A stretch of DNA of 64,000 bases from Streptomyces cyanogenus. GTDB taxonomy: Bacteria; Actinomycetota; Actinomycetes; Streptomycetales; Streptomycetaceae. The stretch spans positions 8,709,900-8,773,899 of the forward strand of contig NZ_CP071839.1 of the NCBI RefSeq assembly GCF_017526105.1, in the 5' to 3' direction. Under the pieces are notes generated by a model. It had not been told where the DNA came from, ran no database searches, and worked only from the letters and a program-made list of their open reading frames with translations. Position numbers and translations under genes: made by a program. This document shows, one piece after another, positions 37,010 through 47,061 of the stretch. Position 1 is the stretch's first letter. Each line of letters starts with the position of its first letter.

Positions 37010-38026
37010 TTACCCGGCCCAGGACTCGGCGATGCCGCTCTCGCGGCAGAACCTGCCCCACTCCCGCCGTTCCCCGGGGGTGAGGGAGCGCACGAGCGCC
37101 TGCACCAGGACGGTGAGCTCCCTCCGGGTCCGGGGGCTCGCCCCGGCAGCCGCCTCGCTCGCCCGGGCGAGCATGTGGGCGGGCAGGAACTTGCCCGCGA
37201 ACAGGCGGTCGACGAGCGGCATGTCCAGCTTGGCGCGCGCGGCGAACACCTTGATGGTCACGCCCTCCTCCGTCAGCGCACGCTCCAGCACGGACGCGAA
37301 GCGCATGCGCGCGGGGGAGGAGACGACCTCCTCGACCTGTTCGCCGGCCGGCTCCACCAGGCGGGACCTGCGCAAGGAGCGCGGGTTCCAGCCGGTGCGC
37401 ACGTCACGCGCAGGGTCGAACTTGGCGAAGGCGCGCGCCCACCCCTGCTGCTGGCGTACCGGCACGCCGCAGCCGGCCAGGATCGCGGCCAGGTGCTCGA
37501 AGGTCATGGCGCGCTTTCCCGTCAGGACGGCACCCAGGGTGGCGTGACTGTAGGGGACACCGCTGCGCTCGGTGGCCTGCGACAACTCGCGCAGCGACAT
37601 GCCCACGTACTTGCGCAGCGCGCTCAGACAGAGGAGGAACTGCGCCTCGGTCTCCAGGCCCGGCACGATCGCCCGGCCGCGGGTGTGCTCCCAGTAGCCG
37701 AACGCCCGGGCCTGCAGTGCGGCCGCGTCGGCGGGGGCTGTCGCCTGCTGCATCTCGTGGACCTTGTTCCACAGGCGGCGCGCGGCCATGAGGTCACCGC
37801 GGCAAGCGCGGACCCAGCCCTCCACGGTCCGCCACGAGATGCGGGGGTCGCCGTTGTGCGCCTTGGACAGCGAGCCCTCCGAGACCCCGGACAGCTGCGA
37901 GATCTTCTTCAAGGTCATGGGCTCGGTGATCGTGCTGGCGTCGGCCTGCGTGGTACGCAGGAACCGCGCGAGATTGATCACTGGATCGTCCCGCTGGGGG
38001 AGCGGGTCAGGGGTACGGGCCATCAC
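37010..38026 (-). CDS. multi-HTH XRE-like DNA-binding protein
   Basis: A 338-residue protein with three helix-turn-helix-like units: TLKKISQLSGVSEGSLSKAH (about 42-61), SLRELSQATERSGVPYSHAT then LGAVLTGKRAMTFEHLAAIL (about 145-185), and TIKVFAARAKLDMPLVDRLF (about 253-272). XRE-type repressors carry one; the repetition is unusual. No sensor domain is apparent. ATG 38026 lies 68 nt after the membrane-protein gene on the same strand, so the two are probably an operon. It may regulate that neighbour. Confidence 0.75.
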   Translation of the reverse strand: MMARTPDPLPQRDDPVINLARFLRTTQADASTITEPMTLKKISQLSGVSEGSLSKAHNGDPRISWRTVEGWVRACRGDLMAARRLWNKVHEMQQATAPADAAALQARAFGYWEHTRGRAIVPGLETEAQFLLCLSALRKYVGMSLRELSQATERSGVPYSHATLGAVLTGKRAMTFEHLAAILAGCGVPVRQQQGWARAFAKFDPARDVRTGWNPRSLRRSRLVEPAGEQVEEVVSSPARMRFASVLERALTEEGVTIKVFAARAKLDMPLVDRLFAGKFLPAHMLARASEAAAGASPRTRRELTVLVQALVRSLTPGERREWGRFCRESGIAESWAG

Positions 38027-38094
38027 CGGTCTCCTTTCCGTCCGGCCCGGGGGCCGGGACCCGCAAGGGGTCCCGGCCGAAGGGATCCAGGACG

Positions 38095-38607
38095 TCAGGC
38101 CAGTGCGATCCGAACGTGGTTAGCCAGCAGGACGATCAGCACGACTCCCGCGACGATCGCCTCGGTCGACTTGCCCATGAACATGCAGGCGATGACGACC
38201 GCGGCGACGATCGCCGTGATCGCCACGGACGGCCAGGGCACGGTGTGCGCCGTGCCGTTGGCCCCGCCGCTCGCCGTGCCCGCCACGGGCTGGGGCAGGG
38301 CGACGCCGTGGACGATCAGCGGTCCGGAGCCGGACACCGGAACGGGCGCCGGACGAGCCGGCAGGGCCGGCTCGTAGGGACGGACCGCACCATCGACGAT
38401 GATGAACGGGCCCGTCGGCGCGGCGGGCGCGGCCGAGGAGGCCGAGAACGTCGAGCCGGCCGGGACACCGCCCGTGTCCTGCACGGGGGTGTGGGTGTAG
38501 GGGAGGATCCGGCCGTCGACAAGCATGAACGGCCCGGTCCCGATGGGAGACGAGCTCGAAGGCTCGTTGAACTGCTGAAACACTTTTTCTCCAGAACTCT
38601 TCGTCAT
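38095..38607 (-). CDS. proline-rich protein with C-terminal membrane anchor
   Basis: A 170-residue protein. The first 115 residues are low-complexity Pro/Ala/Ser-rich and carry two near-repeats: GPFMLVDGRILPYTHTP and GPFIIVDGAVRPYEPAL, and a weaker third, GPLIVHGVALPQP. The C-terminus has two hydrophobic segments (VAITAIVAAVVIACMF and AIVAGVVLIVLLANHV). Not a known family. It lies upstream of the multi-HTH gene, likely co-transcribed. ATG 38607 is best; a ribosome-binding site is weak. Confidence 0.65.
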   Translation of the reverse strand: MTKSSGEKVFQQFNEPSSSSPIGTGPFMLVDGRILPYTHTPVQDTGGVPAGSTFSASSAAPAAPTGPFIIVDGAVRPYEPALPARPAPVPVSGSGPLIVHGVALPQPVAGTASGGANGTAHTVPWPSVAITAIVAAVVIACMFMGKSTEAIVAGVVLIVLLANHVRIALA

Positions 38608-39771
38608 TAATGAGCGTCCCGACGGGAGCGAACGGTGGCGCCGCCGCAGCGGCGCCATGTCGCGTGGACTCCTTTCATCCGTTGGTCCAGACAGGGATTT
38701 GGGTCTTGCTCGAGCACCGTGACCGCGTCGCGTCAGTTGCAGCTGACACGCCGAGGTGCGAGAGGTCCTCGGTACCAATCATGTCCTACGCGCTACCACT
38801 TCCAGGGGTCACGAGCCACTTCTGAAGATCACTCAGCGGCCCTTCATATCCGTGTAGTTGGGCATTTCCCCTGTGCAGACCGCAGTCGTTGCTGGTCAAC
38901 AGCGATGCACTGCCGTCGCATCGAGAACCAGGAAACCGGTTCAAGACAGTCCTCCCTGTCCCCGAAGCAGCCCAACGGCACCTCAACGAACAGGCCCCTG
39001 CGCCGAGTTCCCGTCCTTCCTTCCCCCGCGCCGGTCTCCTGCGTGCTGGGAACAAGCCCGGCACCCCGGCCATCTAGTCCGACATGACCAGGGCGGCGAC
39101 GACCACAATGGCAATCACAGGGCCTGTGAACCGCACCAACATGCCCCGGAAGACGAGATGTCCATTGCGGGGGCCGACGGCCTCGGCGCCGCCATCGCCG
39201 GTCACCGGCGGACCCCGGTGACCACCCGGGCGAGCAGACGCGTACCACGACCAGCACCAACAACGCCGCGCCGCGCAAGCAGACAGGCCCCACGCTCGTT
39301 GGCCCGGACCGCGGCTACGCCTCCGAGCTGGAGGGGGCCGCCGCGACGATGTGCCCGCTGGCGAAGCCGCGAAGAGCAAGCACATCGTCATCAAGACCTT
39401 GAAGAAGACGGCCAAGCACACGCCCTTCACCAAGGAGAAGGTCGAGAAGGTGGACATCGCCGGTCGAGAAGAAGGTCGAGGAGAAGGACATCGCCGAGGA
39501 GACGACCGTCGCCACGACCGGCGTCCGACAGCACCGAGAAGAAGGAGGCGATCGCCGTCCCCCGCCCGCCGCGCACTCGAACCACGCCGTCATCCCGCCG
39601 CCGGCGCCCGGTGATAGCCCCCACTTGTCCACGACGGCGTCGAACAGCGCGAGCCCCCGCCCGTACACCGCGCAGGAACCATTCATCACCTGCCGCCGCA
39701 CTCCCACCCGAGGCACTGTTTATCAGGAAAACCGCCCGCAGCTGCTCCACCAGTGGTTACGGTCTGTGCTC
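38608..39771. other. gene-poor stretch before sbcD
   Basis: About 1.16 kb. Around 39350-39500 short plus-strand frames read LKKTAKHTPFTKEKVEKVDI and, in another frame, VEKKVEEKDIAEETTVATT. They look like a lysine/glutamate-rich gene broken by frameshifts. Not strong enough to annotate as a gene. Confidence 0.35.
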
Positions 39772-40971
39772 ATGCGGTTTCTGCACACTTCGGACTGGCA
39801 CCTGGGCCGCCGGTTCCACGGAGAAGACCTGATCCCCGCCCAGCGCGCCTTCCTCGATCACTTGGTCGACACTGCCCGCGCCGAGAATGTCGACGCCGTC
39901 CTCGTAGCCGGTGATATCTACGACCGTGCCATCCCCAGCCTGGATGCCGTGCGCCTGTTCAGCCGCGCCCTGCACCAGCTCGCCGACCTCGGCGTGCCGA
40001 TCATCATGATCAGCGGAAACCACGACTCCGCCCACCGCCTCGGCGTCGGATCCGGCCTCTTCGCCCGCGCCGGGATCCACCTGCGCACCGACCCGGACAC
40101 CTGCGACGTCCCCGTCGTCCTCAACGACGCCGACGGCCCGGTCGCCGTGTACGGCATCCCCTACCTCGAACCGTCGATGGTCCGCACCCAGCTCGAGGCA
40201 GACGCCGCCTCCCACCGTGCGGTGCTGACCGCAGCCCTGGACAAGATCCACGCCGATCTCACCGACCGCCAGCCGGCAGGGACCCGCTCGGTGGTCCTCG
40301 CGCACGCCTTCGTCACCCCCGGCACCGGCCAGAGCGAGGAATCCCGGGTGGAGGAGTCGACCAGCGAACGCGACATCAGCGTCGGCGGTGTCGCCCACGT
40401 CGGCGCGGACGTCTTCGACGGCATCGACTACATCGCCCTCGGCCACCTCCACGGCCCCCAGAAGATCACCGACCGTGCCCACTACAGCGGCTCCCCCCTG
40501 CCCTACTCCTTCTCCGAGGCCGGCCACACCAAGTCCTTCACCCTGGTCGACCTCACCCCCGGCACGGCCCCCGCCGTCACCCGCCTGCCCTGCCCGACCC
40601 CCCACCGCCTGGAACGCATCCAAGGCCACCTCGAAGACCTCCTGAACGACCCCGCCCACGAACCCCTCAAGGACGCCTGGCTCGAGGTCACCCTCACCGA
40701 CCCGGCCCTGCCCTTCGAAGCCATGGCCCGGCTGCGCCGCCGCTTCCCCCACACCCTTAGCCTTAAGCCCCCCCGGCGCGCCTTCATCCCCGCCCAGGCC
40801 ACCGACACCCCCACCTACACTCAACGCCTCCAAGGCCGCAGCGAACTCGACATCGCCTGCGACTTCATCGCCGATCTGCGCGGCAGTGCACCCACGCCCG
40901 ACGAACATGCCCTGCTCCAGCAGGCCGTCGACGCCGCCCGCGTGAACGAACTGCAGAAGGAAACCGTCTGA
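39772..40971 (+). CDS. sbcD: exonuclease SbcCD subunit D
   Basis: A 399-residue metallophosphoesterase, the Mre11-type nuclease of the SbcCD complex that opens hairpins and cleaves protein-blocked DNA ends. Phosphoesterase motifs in order: TSDWHLG (7-13), AGDIYDRA (about 47), SGNHDS (about 83), AHAFVTPG (about 180) and LGHLHGPQ (about 225). The C-terminal capping region is present. ATG 39772 is chosen by family start MRFLHTSDWHLG. It overlaps sbcC by one base (TGATG), so translation is coupled. Confidence 0.95.
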   Translation: MRFLHTSDWHLGRRFHGEDLIPAQRAFLDHLVDTARAENVDAVLVAGDIYDRAIPSLDAVRLFSRALHQLADLGVPIIMISGNHDSAHRLGVGSGLFARAGIHLRTDPDTCDVPVVLNDADGPVAVYGIPYLEPSMVRTQLEADAASHRAVLTAALDKIHADLTDRQPAGTRSVVLAHAFVTPGTGQSEESRVEESTSERDISVGGVAHVGADVFDGIDYIALGHLHGPQKITDRAHYSGSPLPYSFSEAGHTKSFTLVDLTPGTAPAVTRLPCPTPHRLERIQGHLEDLLNDPAHEPLKDAWLEVTLTDPALPFEAMARLRRRFPHTLSLKPPRRAFIPAQATDTPTYTQRLQGRSELDIACDFIADLRGSAPTPDEHALLQQAVDAARVNELQKETV

Positions 40972-43900
40972 TGCGCCTGCACCACCTCACCCTGCAGGCC
41001 TTCGGGCCCTTCGCCGGCACCCACACCGTCGACTTCGACGCCCTGTCCGCCGACGGCCTGTTCCTCCTGCACGGCGACACCGGCGCCGGGAAAAGCACCC
41101 TGTTCACCGCCATCTGCTTCGCCCTGTACGGCGAACCCCCGGTCGACCGCGACCTGATGCTGCGCAGCCACCACGCCCCAGCCGACCTGCTCACCCAGGT
41201 CACCCTCGACGTCACCATCTCCGGCCACCGGCTGCTCATCGACCGCATCCCCCAGCAGATGCGCCCCAAGAAGAACAGCACGGGCGAAACCCTGCAGAAG
41301 GCCGAGACCCGGCTCAGCCGGTGGACCACCGACTCTTCGGGGAAGGGCCACTGGGAGGCCTCCAGCAAGTCCCACCAGGAGACAGGCAAGGAGATCAAGG
41401 ACCTGCTCGGCATGAGCCGGACCCAGTTCTGCCAAGTCGTTCTCCTGCCACAGAACGAGTTCACCAAGTTCCTCTACGCCGACGCAGGCAAGCGCCGCGA
41501 ACTCCTCGGCAAGCTCTTCCACACCGACCGGTACGCCTTTATCGAACGCTGGCTGAGCGACCACAGCCGCACCACCCAGAAGAACCGCGACGCCGCCCGC
41601 GACGAGGTGCTGCACCTGGCCGCCCGCATCCACCAGGCCGCCGGCCCTGACCTGAAATCCCAGTACGACGCTCCCACCCCCGACGCCGCACACGATTTGA
41701 CCGACCCTGCCCTGACCTGGGCCAACGACCTCATCCAGGCCAGCCAGGCCGACGCCCTCACCGCCCAGGCCAACGCCGAGAGCGCAAAGAAGAACCAGCT
41801 CGCCCAGCAGAAGCTGGAAGCCGCCGCCCGCGACCTGCACAGGCAGCAGACCACCTACGCCACCGCCCGTGAACAACTGGACCGGCTGGACAAGCAGACC
41901 CCGCACCAAGAAGCCCTCGGCCGGCGCCGGGAACAAGCTCGCCGGGCCCAGCAGCTGGCACCACTGCTGCACGCTCTCAGCACCGCCCGCGCCGATCACA
42001 CCCGCGCCCAGAGCCGTGAAAGCGACGCCCGCACCCAGCTCCTCCCCGAGCATGCCGCACTGCAGGCCGCCGACCTCGCCACAGCCGGACAGCGCATCCG
42101 CGCCGACATCGCCGTGCTGAACACCCTCCTTCCTGAGGAAACCGGACTTCACCAGCTCACCGCCGAACTGAAGCGGATCGACGCCGAGCGGCAGGACTTC
42201 GCCCTCCAGCAGCGCACCGCACGCGACTGGCTCGAAGAGGAGACCGCCCAGCGAGCCGCCCTCGAGATCCGCCGGGAAGCGGCCCGCGAGGCCGAGGAAG
42301 AAAGCCGGCGCCAGCAGACCCAGCTGGAGAGCCTGAGCGGCCGCGTGGCGGCCGCCGAACGCCGCGACGCCCACCGCGTACAGATCACCACCACCGAGCA
42401 GCGCCTGACCGCCGCTGAGGAGGAGACCGAGAAAGCCGCCCAGGCCCACATCGGCATCCGCCGCCGACGCACCGAAGGAATGGCCGCCGAACTCGCCACT
42501 GGCCTCACCGACGGTGCACCGTGCCCGGTATGCGGCTCCTGCTCCCACCCCAATCCCGCGCAGGCACCTGACGGGCATCCCACGCGCGAGGACGAACAAG
42601 CCGCCGAGAAGACCCACCAGCGCCTGAAGCAGCAGTGCGACAAGATCGCGGCCGAGCTGCACAAGCTGCGCGAGGACGCCGCCGCTGCCACGGGCGAAGC
42701 CGGCGACACCCCGCTGGACAGCCTCAAAGCCGACCACGAGACACTCACCAAGCAGCTGGCCGACTCCCTCAAGCGAGCCGCCGACCGCAGGAGTGCCGAG
42801 GAGGAACTCCTCGCGCTCGACCGCGAACACACGGCTATGACCGAGCAGGACAGCACCGCAACCGCAGGCCTGTCCGACCGCAACGCCAACTACGACAACC
42901 TGTCCCAGCGGCACGCAGAACTCACCGCGAAACTCGACGCCGCCCGCGGCACCGCGCCTACCCTCGCGGCCCGCATCGACGACCTCACCCGCTCCGCCGA
43001 TCACCTCGAGCAGGCAGCCGAGGCGTCCCGCACCGCAGCCAACGCCACCCAGACCCTGCACACGCGCACCAGCGAAGCCACCGACGCTGCGACATCACAG
43101 GGGTTCGGCACGCTCACCGAAGCCGAACAGGCCCAGCTCAGCGAGCAGGCCCTGACCGACCTCGAGGAAGAGATCAACAAGTGGCGCGCGGCCCGTGCCT
43201 CCCACCAAGCCGTCCTCGACGATCCCGTCCTGCAGGAAGCAGCCGCCCAACCGGCTGCCGACGTCGAAACGGCGGCAGCCCGGCGCGCCGCAGCAGACGA
43301 GCAGCACGCCCAAGCGGTCACTGCCTCCAGCACCGCACAGACCCGCACCACTGACCTCACCGACCTCACCACCGCTTTGGCCGAAGTCGTCGAGCGCCTC
43401 AAGGCACTCGAGCAGGCCCACAGCACCGCCCGCCACCTCGCCGACCTCGCCACCGGCACCGCATCCGGCACCCGGGTCCGCATGCAACTGGAGGCCTACG
43501 TCCTGGCCGCCCGCCTCGAACAGGTCGTCACCGCGGCCAACACCCGCCTGCACCTGATGTCCGAAGGCCGCTACACCCTGCGCCACTCCGACCACCAAGC
43601 CGCCCACGGCGCCCGCTCCGGCCTCGGCCTGGAAATCACCGACGCCTGGACCGGCCACCCCCGCAAGACCGACACCCTCTCCGGCGGCGAATCCTTCTTC
43701 GCCTCCCTCTCCCTCGCCCTCGGCCTGGCCGACGTCGTCACCCACGAAGCCGGCGGCAACCCCCTGGACACCCTCTTCATCGACGAAGGCTTCGGCACCC
43801 TCGACGACGACACCCTCCACAACGTCCTCGACGTCCTGGACTCCCTACGCGCCCACGACCGCACCGTCGGCGTCATCAGCCACATCCCCGAACTACGCCG

Positions 43901-43979
43901 CCGCATCACCCAGCGCCTCCACGTCCGAAAAGGCCCCACCGGCTCCACCCTCGCCCACCTGACCGAAGCAGCCGAATAA
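40971..43979 (+). CDS. sbcC: exonuclease SbcCD subunit C
   Basis: A 1002-residue SMC/Rad50-like ATPase, the partner of SbcD. Walker A is GDTGAGKST (35-43). Two long coiled coils flank the zinc hook CPVC (518-521), which joins dimers. The ABC signature LSGGES is at 903-908 and Walker B with D-loop is LDTLFIDEGFGTLDDDTL just after. Length and order fit E. coli SbcC (about 1050). Present in most actinobacteria; this copy lies in an accessory region beside restriction and pPIWI-RE genes, so it may be a defence-related extra copy. Confidence 0.95.
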   Translation: MRLHHLTLQAFGPFAGTHTVDFDALSADGLFLLHGDTGAGKSTLFTAICFALYGEPPVDRDLMLRSHHAPADLLTQVTLDVTISGHRLLIDRIPQQMRPKKNSTGETLQKAETRLSRWTTDSSGKGHWEASSKSHQETGKEIKDLLGMSRTQFCQVVLLPQNEFTKFLYADAGKRRELLGKLFHTDRYAFIERWLSDHSRTTQKNRDAARDEVLHLAARIHQAAGPDLKSQYDAPTPDAAHDLTDPALTWANDLIQASQADALTAQANAESAKKNQLAQQKLEAAARDLHRQQTTYATAREQLDRLDKQTPHQEALGRRREQARRAQQLAPLLHALSTARADHTRAQSRESDARTQLLPEHAALQAADLATAGQRIRADIAVLNTLLPEETGLHQLTAELKRIDAERQDFALQQRTARDWLEEETAQRAALEIRREAAREAEEESRRQQTQLESLSGRVAAAERRDAHRVQITTTEQRLTAAEEETEKAAQAHIGIRRRRTEGMAAELATGLTDGAPCPVCGSCSHPNPAQAPDGHPTREDEQAAEKTHQRLKQQCDKIAAELHKLREDAAAATGEAGDTPLDSLKADHETLTKQLADSLKRAADRRSAEEELLALDREHTAMTEQDSTATAGLSDRNANYDNLSQRHAELTAKLDAARGTAPTLAARIDDLTRSADHLEQAAEASRTAANATQTLHTRTSEATDAATSQGFGTLTEAEQAQLSEQALTDLEEEINKWRAARASHQAVLDDPVLQEAAAQPAADVETAAARRAAADEQHAQAVTASSTAQTRTTDLTDLTTALAEVVERLKALEQAHSTARHLADLATGTASGTRVRMQLEAYVLAARLEQVVTAANTRLHLMSEGRYTLRHSDHQAAHGARSGLGLEITDAWTGHPRKTDTLSGGESFFASLSLALGLADVVTHEAGGNPLDTLFIDEGFGTLDDDTLHNVLDVLDSLRAHDRTVGVISHIPELRRRITQRLHVRKGPTGSTLAHLTEAAE

Positions 43980-44052
43980 CCTGGCCAGGAGAGCGGAGCT
44001 TTCGCCCCGCCCTCCTGAGCACCCAGCCGACCTCACGGAGCGCTGCACCTCC

Positions 44053-46302
44053 ATGGCTCCCGACATTGAGCTACGGCCCCACCAAAAGGAAGCCGTTGCC
44101 GCCGCTGCCGCCACGCTCCGCAACCACACCCGCGCGAGCGTGATCGCCGCCTGCGGCACGGGCAAAACCCTGATCGCCGCTCGCACTACCGCCCGTATCA
44201 CCCCTCGCGGCCGAGTCCTGGTACTCCTGCCCACACTGGACCTGCTGTCCCAGACGATCCGCTCCTGGCGCGCAGCCGGGCGCAAAGGCACCACCGTCGC
44301 CGTGTGCTCCGCGCGCCAGGCCCTCGACCACGAACCGCTCGGCGCCGACACCCCCCTCACCACCGACCCCGGCGAGCTCACCACCCAGGCCACCCCTCCG
44401 CGCACCGGCCCGGTCACCGCGTACGCGACCTACGCCTCCCTGTCCGCAGTCCTCGCCGCCCACCACGACCACCATCTGCCCCCCTGGGACCTCGTAGTCG
44501 TCGACGAAGCCCACCGAACCGCCGGCCGTCTCGGCAAGGCCTGGGCAGCCGTCCACCACGACGACCAGCTCCCCGCCGCCCGCCGCCTCTACCTGACCGC
44601 CACCCCCCGCCTTTGGGATCCCGACGACGCCCAGGACGGCGACGTCGAGGCGGTGGCCTCCATGGACGACGAGAGCCTGTTCGGCCCGGTCGCCTACCGG
44701 CTGACCCTCTCCGACGCCATCGACCTCGGCCTGCTGGCCGACTACCAGATCCTCGTCCCCGTCGTCACTGACGAAGACCTGCGTGACTGGCTTGCCACCG
44801 GCCCCGGAGCCGGCGTCGACGGCCTGCGCTTGGCCGGCCGCCAGGTCGCAGCCCTGCGCGCCATTCACGACCACCGGCTGCGCCGCATCCTCACCTTCCA
44901 CCACCGCGTCGCCGACGCCCGCGCCTTCGCCACCACCCTGCACGAGACAGCAGCCACCCTCCCCGCCTCCTTGCGCCCCGAGGGATTGTGGGCGGACTGG
45001 ATCAGCGGCCACCACACCCCCCAGGTCCGCCGCCGCCTCCTGCTCGAGTTCGCCTCCCATACCGACCCCCACACCCCGGCCGTCCTGTCCAACGCCCGTG
45101 TCCTGGGAGAGGGCATCGACGTGCCCGCCATCGACGCCGTCGTCTTCGCCGACCCCAAGAACAGCCCCGTCGACACCGTCCAGGCCGTCGGCCGCGCCCT
45201 GCGCCAAAAGCCCGGCGCCGGCAAGAAGGCCACCCTCGTCGTCCCCGTCTACCTAACCCCCGGTGAAGACCCCGACGATCTCCTCGGCGCTGACGCCTAC
45301 ACCCCCCTGTGGCGCACCATTCAGGCCCTGCGGGCCCACGACGACCGCCTCGAGGCGCGCCTCGCCGACCCCCGCACCCACCGTCCCACCATGCCCGGCG
45401 AGGACCCCGATGCCTGGCTGCACTTCGACCGTCCCACCCAGGCCGAAGAAGTCGCCCTCGCCCTCTCGCTTCGGGTCCTGGCTCCCAAGAGCGCTGAATG
45501 GCGCCGCGGCCTGACAGCCGCCCGCTGCTACCACCGCACCCACCACCACCTCGACGTCCCCCAGACCTACGAGGACACCACCGGCTACCCCCTGGGCCGC
45601 TGGCTCACCTGGCAGCGCCACCTGCACACCACCGGCGTCCTCGATCCGGCTCGCGCCCAGGCCCTCGAACGCCTCGGCATCATCTGGGACCCCCGCCAGC
45701 AGGCCTTCGAGCGGGGACTGGCTCACGCCACCGCCTACGCCTCCCACAACGGCCACCTCGCCGTTCCGGTCGACTGCCTCCACGACGACTTCCCCCTCGG
45801 CCGCTGGCTGGCCACCCAGCGCACCCGCGCCCACGACCTCACCGCCCAGCGCGCCGCCGCCCTCACCGCCCTGGACCCGTGGTGGAATCCGCCCTGGCCG
45901 CTCACCTGGCAGCGTGCCTACCACACGGCCCGCCGGCAGACAGAACAGAACGCAACTGCCTCACCGGCGGGGGAGTGGCTCGCGGCCCAGCACCGGCGTG
46001 CCGACGACCTCCACCCCGAGCAGCGCCGCCTCCTGAGAAACCTGGGACTCAACCTGCCGGACACACCCGCCTCCCACGCCAAGAAACCTCCGCTGTCGGC
46101 ACGAGAGCGCGCCTTTCAGCATGCACTGGCCGCCGCACGTGCCTTCCGCGAACGAGAGGGCCATCTCAACGTCCCCCAGCGGCACATCGAGCAGATCGAC
46201 GGCGAACAGGTACGGCTGGGGCAGTGGCTGAGCAACCTGCGCCGCCGCCGCTCCGGCCTGAGCCCGCAGCGGCGAGCAGCACTGCACGAGCTCGGCCTGT
46301 GA
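44053..46302 (+). CDS. DEAH-box helicase with helicase-associated repeats
   Basis: A 749-residue SF2 helicase. Q-like motif LRPHQKEAV (7-15), Walker A ACGTGKT (33-39), DEAH in VVVDEAHRTAG (near residue 155), motif III TATPRLW, and motif VI QAVGRALRQKPG (near 380). The C-terminal third has three helicase-associated (HA) repeats of about 65 residues with the pattern G..LG.W...QR, e.g. YPLGRWLTWQRH, FPLGRWLATQRT and RLGQWLSNLRRR. The HA repeats are frequent in actinobacterial helicases on mobile elements and may bind nucleic acid. Starts at ATG 44053, 73 nt after sbcC on the same strand. Confidence 0.9.
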   Translation: MAPDIELRPHQKEAVAAAAATLRNHTRASVIAACGTGKTLIAARTTARITPRGRVLVLLPTLDLLSQTIRSWRAAGRKGTTVAVCSARQALDHEPLGADTPLTTDPGELTTQATPPRTGPVTAYATYASLSAVLAAHHDHHLPPWDLVVVDEAHRTAGRLGKAWAAVHHDDQLPAARRLYLTATPRLWDPDDAQDGDVEAVASMDDESLFGPVAYRLTLSDAIDLGLLADYQILVPVVTDEDLRDWLATGPGAGVDGLRLAGRQVAALRAIHDHRLRRILTFHHRVADARAFATTLHETAATLPASLRPEGLWADWISGHHTPQVRRRLLLEFASHTDPHTPAVLSNARVLGEGIDVPAIDAVVFADPKNSPVDTVQAVGRALRQKPGAGKKATLVVPVYLTPGEDPDDLLGADAYTPLWRTIQALRAHDDRLEARLADPRTHRPTMPGEDPDAWLHFDRPTQAEEVALALSLRVLAPKSAEWRRGLTAARCYHRTHHHLDVPQTYEDTTGYPLGRWLTWQRHLHTTGVLDPARAQALERLGIIWDPRQQAFERGLAHATAYASHNGHLAVPVDCLHDDFPLGRWLATQRTRAHDLTAQRAAALTALDPWWNPPWPLTWQRAYHTARRQTEQNATASPAGEWLAAQHRRADDLHPEQRRLLRNLGLNLPDTPASHAKKPPLSARERAFQHALAAARAFREREGHLNVPQRHIEQIDGEQVRLGQWLSNLRRRRSGLSPQRRAALHELGL

Positions 46303-46710
46303 GCCAGAGCGCCTGAGCCGTCTTCTGCCTGCCCTCGCGGCATGATCGGTTCGCCGCAGGCGCCGCTTTTGGATGCTGCTTCATGGAATTGGCCGGATCC
46401 GTCTCCAGACGCCTGGATCAGTGACCGTGCCGCAACGGTGCTCTGAGCGAGTGCGCGCGAGCCAGGCATGACCTGACTGCGCAGGTGGGGCGCACTTTCG
46501 GCATCCTCACGCGGGGAGGATCGCCAGCAGGCGCGACCCCCATCCCAGGCGCCCTGGAACCAAGCACTCAACCATGGTCGCATGTCCCGTCATGTCTTGA
46601 ACTATTCGCTGCTCAGGGCGAGTTGAGCGATCGGTCGTGATCCGTTGTCAGTGTGAGCCGTCAGCATGTCAGTGATTGCGGGGAAGAAACGATCACTGGG
46701 GGAGGACCAC
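46303..46710. other. intergenic, no gene recognised
   Basis: About 400 bp between the helicase and the membrane/Mrr pair. No gene or clear regulatory motif seen. Confidence 0.4.
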
Positions 46711-47061
46711 ATGCCGTTTGTCCGGCCGTACGTGCGCTCCGACGGGACGCCAGTACGCGGACACTCCCGATGGGCGCCGGGCGCGCGCCGGGAGATGACC
46801 ATCTTCGCTCTCTTCGGCCTGGCCGTGTTCGGCATCGGCCACGCCTCGGCGGCAAACGGAACGGACAGCGCGCCGCACCGGCCGTCGGTGACCTACCCGA
46901 TCCGCTTCGACCACCACGCCGGCAGCACCTCAAAGGACGTCGCGCCACGCCCGACCGTGTCGTACCCGATCAAGTTCGGCACGCCCGAGCCGAGGAAGCC
47001 GGCACCTCAGCCGACGGTCTCGTACCCGATCGACTTCTCCACCCTGGGAGCTGAGCGATGA
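46711..47061 (+). CDS. small membrane protein with YPI repeats
   Basis: A 116-residue protein. A basic start (SRWAPGARR) precedes one hydrophobic segment (IFALFGLAVFGIGHA). The outside part carries three near-identical motifs: PSVTYPIRF, PTVSYPIKF and PTVSYPIDF, about 25 residues apart. Family not recognised. ATG 46711 has GGGGGAGGA 5 nt upstream. Its stop overlaps the next start by 4 bases (ATGA), so it is translationally coupled with the Mrr-like nuclease and probably works with it. Confidence 0.75.
   Translation: MPFVRPYVRSDGTPVRGHSRWAPGARREMTIFALFGLAVFGIGHASAANGTDSAPHRPSVTYPIRFDHHAGSTSKDVAPRPTVSYPIKFGTPEPRKPAPQPTVSYPIDFSTLGAER

Noticed and set aside
34184..38692. A 19-nt sequence (GTTGGTCCAGAC core) found at 34184-34202 and 38674-38692 with one mismatch
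   Set aside because: Two copies of this length and mismatch could arise by chance in 64 kb, and the flanks do not match.
40821..43061. 746-codon minus-strand open frame
   Set aside because: Antisense of sbcC; Gly/Leu/Val/Ala-rich reverse reading of coiled-coil codons.
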